A program made the translations under genes and the position numbers. The notes under the pieces were generated by a model. The model was not told where the DNA came from, ran no database searches, and saw only the letters and a list, made by a program, of their open reading frames with translations. Below are positions 11,181-23,413 of a stretch of DNA of 64,000 bases, piece by piece. Each line of letters starts with the position of its first letter. Position 1 is the first letter of the stretch. The DNA is from Cycas panzhihuaensis (lineage: Eukaryota > Cycadophyta), in contig CM041465.1 of the NCBI GenBank assembly GCA_023213395.1, forward strand, positions 42,105,741 to 42,169,740. The letters run 5' to 3'.

Positions 11181-13511
11181 GTGCCAGATACGCCCATTAT
11201 CCCACCTAGTTTATTTAAGTTTTATGAAAAACCAAATAATGACCCTAAAAAGCATGTTGATGCTTTTCACAATATTGCTTATGTCTATGATGATACCATT
11301 CAAATGAGACTTTTTCCCCACATAATTTTAGGGATTCTAGTATCTTTTGGTTTGTAAAACTCCCTATAAATTTAATCAATGATACTTGTAAGAAATGTTT
11401 TTCAATCATTTTGCTTTGTCTAAAGTCAAAGATGATAGTCTTTATACTTTTCTAACATGTAAACAAACTCCCTATCAAACCATTAGTTACAACTTTAAAA
11501 GTTTTTATGAATTACTTAGTTATTATACTATTCCTCTTAATTCCATTACTATTAAATAAGTCTTTCTTAATACCTTAACTGATGTCATTCATTTTAAACT
11601 TTTGAGGCAAAACCCTAAGTCTTATTTAGAAATTGAACAAGTTGTCCATTAATATGAGCATGTTTTGATTCAATAAAGGCTAATGATTATTGAAAATCCA
11701 ACTTCCTTATAGACCATTCATCCTAATAATCCTAATGGAAATGGAGTAATTAGTCAAGATCTACTCTTACCTCTACTATATTGTCTTGCTTAACAAGTTG
11801 TTTAAATAACCTAACCTCTTCCTATATTTTCCTTACTTAACCTAGCTACATTAGTCACTTACTTAACGTAATTAGTTCAAACTCTTATTACATGCAATAA
11901 ACCTTAGAATTCCTTTGTTTATGATGTATAATGATGTCCAAATAGACCTTGCACTAATTAGTTAAGGGGACATTATAATTTCCCCTCTCCATCTGTAAAA
12001 TAATCTTCCTCGTGCTCCTACAAATAGGTAGTAGCAACCTTAGGTAGAACCTCTCTATTACAATCATTAGGGAAAAAATAACCATTGAGAGAATGTTTGT
12101 CACAAATGATTGTGGTATTCAATTTATCAAGTCACTACTCATACCAGTTAAAATTACCCCAATCAAAATCAAACACACCAAGGGCAACTATTTAATCTCA
12201 ATGAAGGTTGGGAATGTATGAAAACCCTTACTTGAATAATAACAATGATCACCTTGTGCACATGATGCAAACTTCTTGTATCGATTCTTAACAGTAACGT
12301 GTGGTTTAGATTCTGAGCTTACAAATCTAGCTTAATATGTTATAGGTACATCATCCCCCCACATCAAATTCTTCTTAAATAATAGGATCCTAGTTTTTTA
12401 CTTTGGCTTCTAATGCCTTCAAACCTACCTTTGTTCTTAGTTATATTCCATTGAGACAAAGTGTTAACTTTGCCCAATAACTTTCTCTTAGAATTCAAAT
12501 TTCTAAACCTATGAAATCAAGATTAGGAAGAAGCCTATATAATAAATACATATAATTGAGCTTGACATAATTAATTCATCTCATGTATTTATAGTACAAA
12601 CCTATTCACAAGTTGTAAAGTAAAACATTGATTCTAGTCCTAAATCAATAAAACACAAGACATCTATTATAGTCTCCAATCCTTGCACTTTTAAGGTTTT
12701 TAAACCTTCTCTTCGAGTTATAGGGGATAGAGCTTTACCCTAATCTTTCCTTGTTAATAATTTAAAAAGAATTTTATTAGGGGTGTCATTGTATATCATA
12801 TTAGAGCATTGTCCTTCATAGAGGTAAAATTGCCTCAATGCCTTGGAAATTCATTCTTTTAAAACCCCTACTTAAGTTTTTCCTTTAACCTATATTTACT
12901 TCCTATTGATATTTTAACTCAACTTAATCCTGGACCTTCTGTAGTCCAAGTGATTATTTATAATACAATTATCCATCATGCAGTAATTAATAAGAAATCA
13001 TCACTTGATATTATCCCTATCTCATTTATACAATCTTTAAAACTCAAAAAGTTAAAAAAAGGTCCCGCTTACATTAAGGATTTTAGTGCTATAAAGCTTT
13101 CATCCATGGAGAGAGTTTATAACCTACACATTACCTTTGAAGGCAACACTATCAAAATTAATATTAAACTTATTAATATGGCCCTAGATTATAACATTCT
13201 TTTAGGTTGACCTTGAATTTAAGTAATGCAAGCTATACCATCATCATTACTTGGAGAAATCTAATTCCTAAATGGCAACCATGTAAACGTGATCAAGTTA
13301 TCTACATTTTATTTTAAAGCACCTTTAGAAACACCTAACTTAGAGATTATCATATATCTTGATAATGATGGAAAACAACAAATAAAAAATATGGGTTTAA
13401 GTATTTATAGAATTATTCCCCCTAAGAAATTTCCTTTATCTACTTCTGAATAAGAAAAATTTCTCATTAAGATTGATTTTATTACTTCATTAGTTTTATT
13501 CTAAGATGATG
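11181..13511 (+). pseudogene. gag-pro: Ty3/gypsy (Tat/Ogre-like) gag and protease relic
   Basis: A gag core is readable near 11185-11500 across several frames: DTPIIPPSLFKFYE, then DPKKHVDAFHNI, then MRLFPHIILG, matching the order of the plant gypsy gag domain (D-P-x-x-h, then L-x-L-F-P, then a W-F block). The frames hold many stops and shifts to about 11720. At 12946-13207 an open stretch fits the retroviral-type aspartic protease: KKSSLDIIP where families have D-G-[GS]-S-S, and DYNILLG at the end of the fold. The catalytic Asp is replaced. The frame goes on decayed to 13511, where the chromovirus is inserted, and resumes at 24531. Family membership is inferred from these motifs. Confidence 0.6.
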
Positions 13512-14685
13512 TGATCCATTTTCAGATCTTTAAATACTCTTAAAATATCTTATTTTTCATGTTTTTGGTCTTTATCTAGTAGAAAAATGCCTTAAAGAGG
13601 CTTAATGGTCTTCATTTAGTAGAAAAATACCTTAAAAGGGCTTAAAAAATGTTAAAAAAATGTGTTTTTACAATTGCAACTAGGTGCTACCATTCTTTAC
13701 CAGTCTTTACTCGGTCTTCTGCCACTTTGCCGGATCTACCACTGCTACCTAGGTGCTACTCAGGTGCTACCATTACTACCCAGGTACTACCCAGGTGCTA
13801 CTCAGGTGCTACCCAGGTGCAGCAACTGCGTCAACTGCTACCCAGGTGCTACCCAGGTGCGGCAACTGCTACCTAAGGCAGGAAAAACAGAAAAATAATA
13901 AAAAACGGTAGCGATTTTGGCGGCACAAATTAAGTCTGTTTCACATGAAATTTGAGGAGGAACTTTTCACATGTGTCCTATACATATTTAAAGAGAAAAA
14001 TATCTAAATTAAAAGGATTTTATCAAGATTTCTTAAATCATTTTGGAATCCATTGGAAAATGGAAAAATAGAAAATTTGTTGTAAAGTAAAACGCATTAT
14101 AGGGTTTTAAATGGCAAGATCTTAGTACAAACAACAAAAATTTGGCAGGAAAAGAGGACACCACAGCCATACACACAGTACATGGAGCAAGATTCGAGGA
14201 GAGTTATCTAAAATCGCTTTCCAGAAAGAGAGAACGGCTCCAACAACAAAAATTTTGTGTAGAGAGAAAAGGAACGGAGGTGCAGTAGAACAACACCATA
14301 AAATCCGTTGTGGGAATCGTAAGGAGCCCAAAAGATTGAACTTATAGCCGAGGGAGGAAGATAACAACAACAACAGTCCAAGAAAGAGATGCTAGCAAGT
14401 TTTCTTCACCAAAAAAGAGGTTTTTGATTATCGGCAACCAAAAAACTCTACGCAAACTTCAAAACGGTGGTTCCAAAGAACATGTAGTAGCTCAAGAAGC
14501 ACCCAACACTCAGTTTCTCTCTCCCAAATTGCTGTAGCAGTCCTTTGCATGCTCAATAGAGCGCAAACAAAAGGAGTTTTGTAAGAAAATTCATAATATC
14601 TTCAATTTATATAATATTATTGTAAATTGTTCTAGATTTGTTTCAATTGGTTTAAGTCTTCACTTTCCCATTCAAATTTAGATCG
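13512..14685 (+). repeat. 5' LTR of the chromovirus (1174 bp)
   Basis: Starts TGATCCATTTTCAGATC and ends GATCG (GATCA in the other copy). Holds a degenerate minisatellite (13736-13875). In two stretches compared by hand it differed from the 3' LTR by roughly 5-10 percent, so the insertion is old. Confidence 0.92.
13736..13875 (+). repeat. Minisatellite of about 11 bp inside the LTR
   Basis: Variants of 'ccaggtgctac' repeated, with interspersed 'gcaactgcgtcaactgctac'. It makes spurious open frames in two plus-strand phases. The 3' LTR has a counterpart of different make-up at 23582-23713, which may explain part of the LTR length difference. Confidence 0.8.
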
Positions 14686-14691
14686 ATATTT

Positions 14692-14703
14692 TGGTATCAG
14701 AGC
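14692..14703 (+). promoter_or_regulatory. Primer-binding site of the chromovirus
   Basis: TGGTATCAGAGC, six bases after the LTR end; complementary to initiator tRNA-Met. Confidence 0.9.
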
Positions 14704-14789
14704 TAGTTTTCTTAAAACCCTTGAGAAATTAGGGATTTTTAAAGAAAATAAAAGAAAAAAGAAAAAAAAAAAACCTCTTGCTTCCATTA

Positions 14790-15990
14790 TGAAAGTTTTT
14801 ATGAAAACTAGATATCAGTATTTGTTAATGGGTGAACCTTTAACCAAACCTATTAAGAAAGAATGTAGACAACGAAGGAAGATGGCTGATTCGGAGCAAA
14901 AGATGGAGGAAATATTCATGAAGATGGAGTAAAACCTTAACAAACTAACCCAACTTATGGCGCAACTAGTTGCAACCTCTTCTTCAACAACCAAAGGCGT
15001 AAAGAAGGAAGAAGATGAATCGATGAAAGAGGAAACAAATGAAGAGATGGTAGAAGACCAACAAGAAGATGAAGAAGATGACAATCCAGCAGTAATAACA
15101 CATCCATTCAAGGTAGAGGCAAAACTTGAATTACCCAGCTATGATGGAACTTTGGATGCCAAAAAATTAGATGGTTGGTTGGACCAACTAGAAATATACT
15201 TTTCCATTTATGGGTATAAAAACCAGCAGAAAATTACTTTTGCAAGGTTCAAATTGTCTAAGCATGCATTAGTTTGGTGGAATACATATCTTAAATCTTA
15301 TAATATAAATGAAATTACCTGGCAACAATTTAAAATCCTCATAAAGAAGTAATTCTATCATATTGGATATGAAGAGCAACAGAGGATTAAATGGAAATAT
15401 TACCGACAGGAAAGAGGCCAAAATGTCCAAGACTACACAACATAATTTCAAAAGCAAGCTGTTATGTTGGGCATCTCTTTACTGGGTAAAGATATCATGC
15501 TGAAGTATATTGGAGGACTACACCAACATATTCAGTAAGAACTTCAACTATTTGAAGTTAAATCGCTTAATGAAGCTAGCAAGAAGGCGATTGCCATAGA
15601 AAAGAGGAACAAGAAAGTTTATGCTGAGAGGAAAATGTTTGTACCTCAAGAAGGTAGTAACAAACCTGTCTGAGGAATGAAGTTTCCAGGTAAAGTTGGA
15701 CAACAACCCATTAGGGGTTTTGGCAAGATGAAACAAGCCAATACCACCCAAATCAAAGTCACTTGTACTCATTGCAAGCAAGCAGGTCACAGCGTAGAAG
15801 ATTGTTGGTTTCTACACCCAGAGAAATGACCCAAGAACAAGGGGAAAGGTAAAGTTAAAACTGAAGGTAAAACTTTACTTAACTCTGTAGGTGATGAAAA
15901 TGTTTGTGGCATTAAAGAAGCTAATCAGAAGTTGATGCTTATGGCTAATGCGGAGCCTAAAAATAACCATCAACAAGTTGATCCAAGATT
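14790..15990 (+). pseudogene. gag: Chromovirus gag, copy 1
   Basis: Starts near an ATG at about 14790 and enters the duplicated unit at 14857. An acidic Lys/Glu-rich segment at 14957-15100 is followed by the gag core: LDGWLDQLEIYFSIYGY, then FARFKLSKHALVWW, and WQQFKILIKK up to 15349. A TAA at 15350-15352 breaks it; the core resumes and reaches a CCHC zinc knuckle (CTHCKQAGHSVEDC, 15764-15805). Further stops occur near 15440 and 15830. The protein would package element RNA in the particle. The TAA at 15350 and others recur in copy 2, so they predate the duplication. A frameshift follows near 15990, at the start of the protease. Confidence 0.85.
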
Positions 15991-18847
15991 AGAGAGGATC
16001 TCTTCATGGTAAGAATCCAAGTGAAGTAAAGTATGGTTGATGCCATCTTTGATGGAGGAAGCCAAAAGAATTTAATCTCAAAAGCATTGGTAAAGCGGGA
16101 TTAAAATACATGCACATCCAAAACCATATCCTCTTAGATGGTTGCAAAAAGATTCAGAGTTGTAGGTTACTCACCAATGTAAGTTTAAATTTGCAATATC
16201 TGAAAAGTTTATTGATGAAGTTGAATGTGAGGTAGTCCCTTTGGATGTTTGTCAAGTTGTGTTTGGCAACCCATATCTCTATGATAGAGATGGAGTTCAT
16301 CATAGGAGGCTGAGAAAGATTCGACTCATCAAGGATGGGAAATCATATCTGATCAATGCATCAAAGCCACAAAAGAAGATTTCTCTCATATCTTCCCAGC
16401 AAGCAAAAAGATTAATTAATGCTTGTAGGAAGTTTGTGCTACTGATGATAAAGCCAAAGGTGGAAGAAAAAGAGCAAGTAGAGTCCTCGATATAGGCATT
16501 GGATAGGAAGCAAGTGCAGCAAATTGAAGACCTAAGGAATAGGTACAATGATGTATTCCAAGAGCCAAAAGGGCTGCCCCCTAAAAGGGTAATTGAACAT
16601 GAAATCTAGTTGGTTACTGATTCACCTTTGCTGAATCTTAGTCTCTACCGAAACTTAGTTTTGGAAAATGAAGAGATTAAGAGGTAGATTCAAGAACTCT
16701 TAGAACAAGGAGTGATCAAGCCGAGTTGTTTCCCATATGGATCACCTACTGTTTTGGTGCCAAAGAAAGATGGAGGATGGAGAATATGCATTAACTACCA
16801 GGTTTTGAACAAGATCACCATAAAGAATAGACACCCCTTACCATGGATAGATGACTTGTTGGACTAGCTGCAGTCGGCAAGATATTTTAGCAAAATGGAC
16901 CTGAAATCAGGCTACCATCAAGTTTGAATCTGAGAGGAGGATACTTGGAAGACAACCTTCAAATCGAAGCAAGGATTGTTCGAATGGTTGGTGATGCCAT
17001 TTGGTCTGTGCAATGCACCTGCCACCTTCATGAGGTTGATGAATGAGGTATTAAGACCCTCCATTGATGACTTTGTAATTGTTTATCTAGATGATATTCT
17101 GATTTTTATCCACACATGGGAGGAGCACCTCCAACATGTCGAGCAAGTGCTCAAAGTTCTCCAAGAGCAGTAGTTGAAACTCAATCTAAAGAAGTGCAAG
17201 TTTGGAAAGTAATCTCTCATCTTCTTAGGTTTCGTGGTTAGAGGAGGAGAATTGAAGATTGACCCAGCAAAGATTAAGGTCATTCTCAATTGGCCCACAC
17301 CCAAGACAACCACAGAGGTAAGAAGTTTCATTGGTGTTTGTCAATATTTAAGAAATTTTATTTTCAGGTTCTCTCAAATTGCAGCACCTCTTCATACATT
17401 GACGGGAGGACATACAAAGTTTTATTGGGAGAATGAACAAGAAAAAGCTTTCAGGCTTTTGAAGCAGAAAATTTGTGAGGAACTAGTGTTAGCTTTACCC
17501 TCACTGCAGAAACCGTTTAACTTGGAGACTAACGCTTAAGGCTATGCCATGGGAGCAGTATTAAAGCAAGAAGGAAAACCGATAGCATACCATTCAGAGA
17601 CATTTAATGGAGCTGTCATAAACTACCCAACTTACGATAAGGAGCTCTATGCATTACACCAAGCAGTGAAGCATTAGAGACCATATTTGTTGGGAAAAGA
17701 AGTGGTCATCCACACCGACCACAAGCCTTTGCAATTTTTGCAGACTCAGTCTAAATTGCAACAGGCTAGGCACATGAAGTGGATGTCCTATTTGTAGCAA
17801 TTTCACATTGTGGTTAAATACAAGAAAGGAGCGATGAATAAGATTGCAGACTTGCTATCCAAACCTCCTCAACAACAAGGTATTTCCAATTTGTTGGTAG
17901 CTATGCAATTTCAACCTTTCTGCCATGATGAATATGTCGATTTGTATTTGAAAGATGAGGTATTCAAGCTTATGTTTGAGCAGCTACAGCAAGGAAAAGT
18001 AGTTGCTGATTTCCAGTTGAAAGATGGACTTCTTTGCAAGCAAGATAAGCTTTGCATTCTAAAGCATGCAGAACGAATGAAGTGGATAAGAGAAGCTTAC
18101 ACCTCTTGGGTTACATGACACTTTAGAGTGGGAAAGACATTGCTAAACTTGTAGCAGTATATGTATTAGCCAAATATGCAATAAGATATGACTATAGCAA
18201 TACGAGGGTGTACATTATGTAGTACATCAAAGCCGACCAATAAGAAGTTTGGATTGTACATTCCACTTCTTGTTCCATCACGACTGTGGGAAAGTATCTC
18301 CACGAATTTCCTAGGAGGACTACCACAATCCAAAAATGGTATGAATTATTTGTTTGTAGTTGTTGATTGGTTCAGTAAAATGGTGATGTTGATTCCCTGT
18401 AGGAAGACACATATAGGAGAAGACATAACTAGATTATTTTTCTAGCATGTTTGGAAGTATTTTGGACTTCCCAACTCAATCATTTTTGATCGAGACAGTA
18501 GATTTTTGAGTCATTTTTGGCAAACACTTTGGGAAATGATGGATACGAAGCTAAAGGTGAGCATGGCTTTTCATCCTCAAACAGATGGCTAAACTGAAGT
18601 TGTCAACAGGACATTGGTACAACTGTTAGGAGGATACAATGCTAAGCATCCTAAGACTTAGGATGAAAGTCTCTCATATTTGCAATTTGCAATCAATAGA
18701 GCTATCCATAGCTCAATCTAGAAATCACCATTTGAGGTATATTTGGGATTTCTGCCTGCAAGTCCTTTCGATCTAGAATTCTCTGCTCAATTTTCTATAG
18801 GAAATGGAAAGGAGGAAGAAGGAGATGAAAAGGCACAAAGATTCTTG
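15991..18847 (+). pseudogene. pol: Chromovirus pol, copy 1 (PR-RT-RH-IN, truncated at the duplication junction)
   Basis: Protease core DGGSQKNLIS at 16051-16080, the DGGS form usual in plant gypsy elements; RT with [20 protein letters not shown] and the catalytic YLDDILIF (YLDD at 17084-17095); RNase H from about 17515 (stop TAA near 17537); integrase with VVVDWFSK and FDRDSRF, both catalytic-Asp blocks still readable, and a Glu block after a stop (TEVVN, about 18595). At least ten in-frame stops occur, including TAG at 17171-17173 and 18719-18721, both shared with copy 2. The copy ends at 18847 inside the integrase C-terminal region, where the sequence jumps back to gag. Confidence 0.85.
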
Positions 18848-18855
18848 GAAAGAAT
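18848..18855 (+). other. Junction of the tandem gag-pol duplication (8-bp microhomology)
   Basis: GAAAGAAT at 18848-18855 joins the end of pol copy 1 to the gag of copy 2. The same 8 bases occur at 14857-14864 (gag start side) and 22845-22852 (pol end side), the two parental contexts. Confidence 0.88.
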
Positions 18856-19930
18856 GTAGACAACGAAGGAAGATGGCTGATCCAGAGAAAAAGATAGAGG
18901 AAAGGTTCATGAAGATGGAGCAAAACCTTAACAAACTAACCCAACTTATGGCGCAACTAGTTGCAACCTCTTCTTCAATAACCAAAGGTGTAAAGAAGGA
19001 AGAAGATGAACCGATGAAAGAGGAAACAAATGAAGAGATGGTAGAAGACCAACAAGAAGATTAAAAAGATGACAATTCAGCAGTAATAACATATCCATTC
19101 AAGGTAGAGGCAAAACTTGAATTGCCCAGCTATGATGGAACTTTGGATGCCAAAAAATTAGATGGTTGGTTGGACCAACGAGAAACATACTTTTCCATTT
19201 ATGGGTATAAAAACCAGCAGAAAATTACTTTTGCAAGGTTCAAATTGTCTAAGCATGCATTAGTTTAGTGGAATGCATATCTTAAATCCCATAATATAAA
19301 TGAAATTACCTGGCAACAATTTAAAATCCTCATAAAGAAGTAATTATATCCTATTGGATATGAAGAGCAACAGAGGATTAAATGGAAATATTACCGACAG
19401 GAAAGAGGCCAAAATGTCCAAGACTACACAACATAATTTCAAAAGCAAGCTATTGTGTCGGGCATCTCTTTACTGGGTAAAGATATCATGCTGAAGTATA
19501 TTAGAGGACTACACCAGCATATTCAGCAAGAACTTCAACTATTTGAAGTTAAATCGCTTGATGAAGCTAGCAAGAAGGCGATTGCCATAGAAAAGAGGAA
19601 CAAGAAAGCTTATGCTGAGAGGAAAAGTTTTGTACCTCAAGAAGGTAGTAACAAACCTATCCGAGGAATGAGGTTTTTAGGTAAAGTTGGACAACAACCT
19701 ATTAGGGGTTTTGGCAAGATTAAACAAGCCAATACCACCTAAATCAAAGTCACTTGTACTCATTGCAAGCAAGCGGGTCACAGCGTAGAAGATTGTTGGT
19801 TTCTACACCCAGAAAAATGACCCAAGAACAAGGGGAAAGGTAAAGCTAAAACTGAAGGTAAAACTTTACTTAACTCTGTAGGTGATGAAAATGTTTGTGG
19901 CATTAAAGAAGCCAATGAGAAGTTGATGCT
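18856..19930 (+). pseudogene. gag: Chromovirus gag, copy 2
   Basis: Repeats copy 1: Lys/Glu-rich start (18856-19050), gag core to the shared TAA at 19341-19343, KYIRGLHQHIQQELQLF (about 19496-19546), and the CCHC knuckle at 19755-19796 (CTHCKQAGHSVEDC). It carries private stops, for example a TAA in the acidic segment near 19062 where copy 1 is open, while it keeps CAG where copy 1 has TAG (18930 against 14938). The gag-to-protease boundary is intact in this copy, which frames copy 1's shift near 15990 as a later deletion. Confidence 0.85.
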
Positions 19931-22852
19931 CATGGCTAATGTGGAGCCTAAAAATAACCATCAACAAGTTGATCCAGAGATTAGAGAGGATCTCTTCATG
20001 GTAAGAATCCAAGTGAAGCAAAGTATGGTTGATGCCATCTTTGATGGAGGAAGCCAAAAGAATTTAATCTCAGAAGCATTGGTAAAGAAACTGGGATTAA
20101 AAATGCATGCACATCCAAAACCATATCCTCTTAGATGGTTGCAAAAAGATTCAGAGTTGCAGGTTACTCACCAATGTAAGTTTAAATTTGCAATATCTGA
20201 AAAGTTCAATGATGAAGTTGAATATGAGGTAGTCCCTTTGGATGTTTGTCAAGTTGTGTTTGGCAGCCCATATCTCTATGATAGAGATGGAGTTCATCAT
20301 AGGAGGCTGAGAAAGATTCGACTCATCAAGGATGGGAAATCATATCTGATCAATGCATCAAAGCCACAAAAGAAGATTTCTCTCATATCTTCCCAACAAG
20401 CGAAAAGATTAATTAATGCTTGTAGGAAGTTTATGCTACTGATGATAAAGCCAAAGGTGGAAGGAAAAGAGCAAGTAGAGTCCTCGATACAGGCATTGGA
20501 TAGGAAGTAAGTGCAGCAGATTGAAGACCTAAGGAATAGGTACAATGATGTATTCCAAGAGCCAAAAGGGCTGCCCCCTAAAAGGGTAATTGGATATGAA
20601 ATCCAACTAGTTACTAATTCACCTTTACCGAATCTTAGTCTCTACCGAAACTTAGTTTTAGAAAATGAAGAGATTAAGAGGTAGATTTAAGAACTCTTAG
20701 AACAAGGAGTGACCAAGCTGAGTTATTTCCCATGTGGATCACCTATTGTTTTGGTGCCAAAGAAAGATGGAGGATGGAGAATGTGCATTAACTATCGGGC
20801 TTTGAACAAGATCACCATAAAGAATAGACATCTCTTACCACGGATAGATGACTTGTTGGACCAGCTATAGTCGGCAAGATATTTTAGCAAAATGGACATG
20901 AAATCAGGCTACCATCAAGTTTGAATCCGAGAGGAGGATACTTGGAAGACAGCCTTCAAATCAAAGCAAGGATTGTTCGAATGGTTGGTGATGCCGTTTG
21001 GTCTGTGCAATGCACCTGCCACCTTCAAGAGGTTGATGAATAAGGTATTAAGACCCTTCATTGATGACTTTGTAATTGTTTATCTAGATGATATTCTGAT
21101 TTTTATCCACACATGGGAGGAGCACCTCCAACATGTCGAGCAAGTGCTCAAAGTTCTCCAAGAGCAGTAGTTGAAACTCAATCTGAAGAAGTGCAAGTTT
21201 GGAAAGCAATCTCTCATCTTCTTAGGTTTCATGGTTAGAGGAGGAGAATTGAAGATTGACCTAGCAAAGATTAAGGTCATTCTCAATTGGCCCACACCTA
21301 AGACAACCACAGAAGTAAGAAGTTTCATTGGTGCATGTTAATATTTAAGAAAATTTATTTTCAGGTTCTCTCAAATTATAGCACCTCTTCATACATTGAC
21401 GGGAGGACATGCAAAGTTTCATTGGGAGAATGAACAAGAAACAACTTTCAGGCTTTTGAAGCAGAAAATTTGTGAGGCACCAGTGTTAGCTTTACCCTCG
21501 CTGCAGAAACCGTTTGAATTGGAGACTGATACTTCATGCTATGCCATGGGAGCAGTATTAAAGCAAGAAGGAAAACTGATAGCATACCATTCAGAGACAT
21601 TTAATGGAGCTGTCATAAACTACCCAACTTATGATAAGAAGCTCTATGCATTACACCAAGCAGTGAAGCATTGGAGACCATATTTATTGGGAAAAGAAGT
21701 GGTCATCCACACCGACCACAAGCCTTTGCAATTTTTGTAGACTTAGTCCAAATTGCAGCAGGTTAGGCACATGAAGTGGATGTCCTATTTGTAGTAGTTT
21801 CACATTGTGGTTAAATACAAGAAAGGAGTGACGGATAAGATTGCAGACTTGCTACCCATACCTCCTCAACAATAAGGTATTTCTAGTTTGTTGGTAGCTA
21901 TGCAATTTTAACCTTTCTGCCATGATGAATATGTTGATTTGTATTTGAAAGATGAGGCATTCAAGCTTATGTTTGAGCAGCTACAGCAAGGAAAAGTAGT
22001 TGTTGATTTCCAGTTGAAAGATGGACTTCTTTGCAAGCAAGACAAGCTTTGCATTCTAAAGCATGCAGACCAAATGAAGTGGATAAGAGAAGCTCACACC
22101 TCTCAAGTTACAAGACACTTTGGAGTGGGAAAGACATTGCTAAACTTGCAGCAGTATATGTATTGGCCAAATATGTAACAAGATGTGACTACAGCAGTAC
22201 GAGGGTGTACATTATATAGTACATTAAAGTCAACCAATAAGAAGTTTAGATTGTACATTCCACTTCTTGTTCCATCACGACTGTGGGAAAGTATCTTCAC
22301 GAATTTCTTAGGAGGACTACCACAAACCAAAAATGGTATGGATTATTTGTTTGTAGTTGTTGATCAGTTCAGTAAAATGGTGATGTTGATTCCCTGTAGG
22401 AAGACACATACAGGAGAAGACATAGTTAGATTATTTTTCCAGCATGTTTGGAAGTATTTTGGACTTCCCAACTCAATCATTTTTTATCAAGACAGTAGAT
22501 TTTTTAGTCATTTTTGGCAAACACTTTGGGGAATGATGGATACGAAGCTAAAGATGAGCACGGCTTTTCATCCTCAAATAGACGGCCAGACTGAAGTTGT
22601 CAATAGGACATTAGTACAGCTGTTACGAGGATATAATGCTAAGCATCCTAAGACTTGGGATGAAAGTCTCTCATACTTACAATTTACATTCAATAGAGCT
22701 ATCCATAGCTCAATCTAGAAATCACCATTTGAGGTATGTTTGGGATTTCTGCCTACAAGTCCTTTCGATCTAGAATTCTCTGCTCAATTTTCTACAAGAA
22801 ATGGAAAGGAGGAAGAAGGAGATGAAAAGGCACAAAGATTCTTGGAAAGAAT
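19931..22852 (+). pseudogene. pol: Chromovirus pol, copy 2 (PR-RT-RH-IN)
   Basis: Longest open stretch at 19923-20507: protease DGGSQKNLIS (20043-20072) followed by the linker to RT. RT shows [25 protein letters not shown] and YLDDILIF (YLDD at 21081-21092), with stops at about 20508, 20680, 20868, 20922 and 21168. RNase H at about 21520-21740 is open ([15 protein letters not shown], then IHTDHKPLQFL). The integrase zinc-binding part leads into VVVDQFSKM. The second catalytic Asp block reads FYQDSRF, so that Asp is lost here but kept in copy 1, and the Glu block reads DGQTEVVN. The TAG at 22716-22718 is shared. Confidence 0.87.
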
Positions 22853-23398
22853 CATAAAAATCCATCAACAGGTTGAAGAACAACTTTAAAAATCTCAACA
22901 GAGATACAAGTAACAACATGATGCACATAGAACCAACTACTCCTTTAAGGAAGGATATAGAGTTTGGTTGCACCTCAGTAAGAAAAGATTACAAGGTGAA
23001 GGCAAAAAGCTAAAGCCTATACGATATGGTCCTTTTATAATCCTGAAGAAAATTGGAGAAAATGCTTTCCAACTTTAACTTCCAGAATTTATGAAGATGT
23101 ATTCCGTAGTAAATATTGAGAATCTAAAGATGTTCGAGCCATCCATGTTGGATAAAGATGAAGACAGAGTTCCACTCTTACCAAATCCAGAGGAGTTGCA
23201 AATAGAGAAAGAGGAACCAATGCAAAATGATTGCATTCTTCAAACGAAGCAGACCAAGACTCGAAGAGGCATAATCTAGTCCTTCAGAATTACAGAAAAA
23301 GGATAAGTACCTAGCAAAGAAAAATGGTACAATAAGGAGAAAGGGAAAATTAAATTCCCTCATCTACAACTATAAAGTTCATGAGGCCATGAACTCCT
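22853..23398 (+). pseudogene. pol: Integrase C-terminus with chromodomain-like tail
   Basis: Present once only, after pol copy 2. Integrase C-terminal motifs: YSFKEGYRVWLHLSK, then LKPIRYGPFIILKKIG, then VVNIENLKMFEPS, the usual order in plant gypsy integrases. From about 23228 the frame reads DCILQ, TKTRRG and, after stops, EKWYNKEKGKIKFPHLQ. This matches the start and end of a plant chromodomain (ILQ, TRRG, then TW-type and FP residues), the reason I call the element a chromovirus. The chromodomain normally steers integration to marked chromatin. Key aromatic residues of the middle part cannot be confirmed because of stops, so the domain call is moderate. Confidence 0.6.
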
Positions 23399-23400
23399 AA

Positions 23401-23410
23401 AAAAGGGGAG
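23401..23410 (+). promoter_or_regulatory. Polypurine tract of the chromovirus
   Basis: AAAAGGGGAG followed by TTC and the LTR start TGATCC at 23414. Confidence 0.85.
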
Positions 23411-23413
23411 TTC

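Noticed and set aside
13649-13898. Two overlapping plus-strand open frames of 75-78 codons
   Set aside because: They are created by the LTR minisatellite, which lacks stops in two phases; the other LTR does not keep them.
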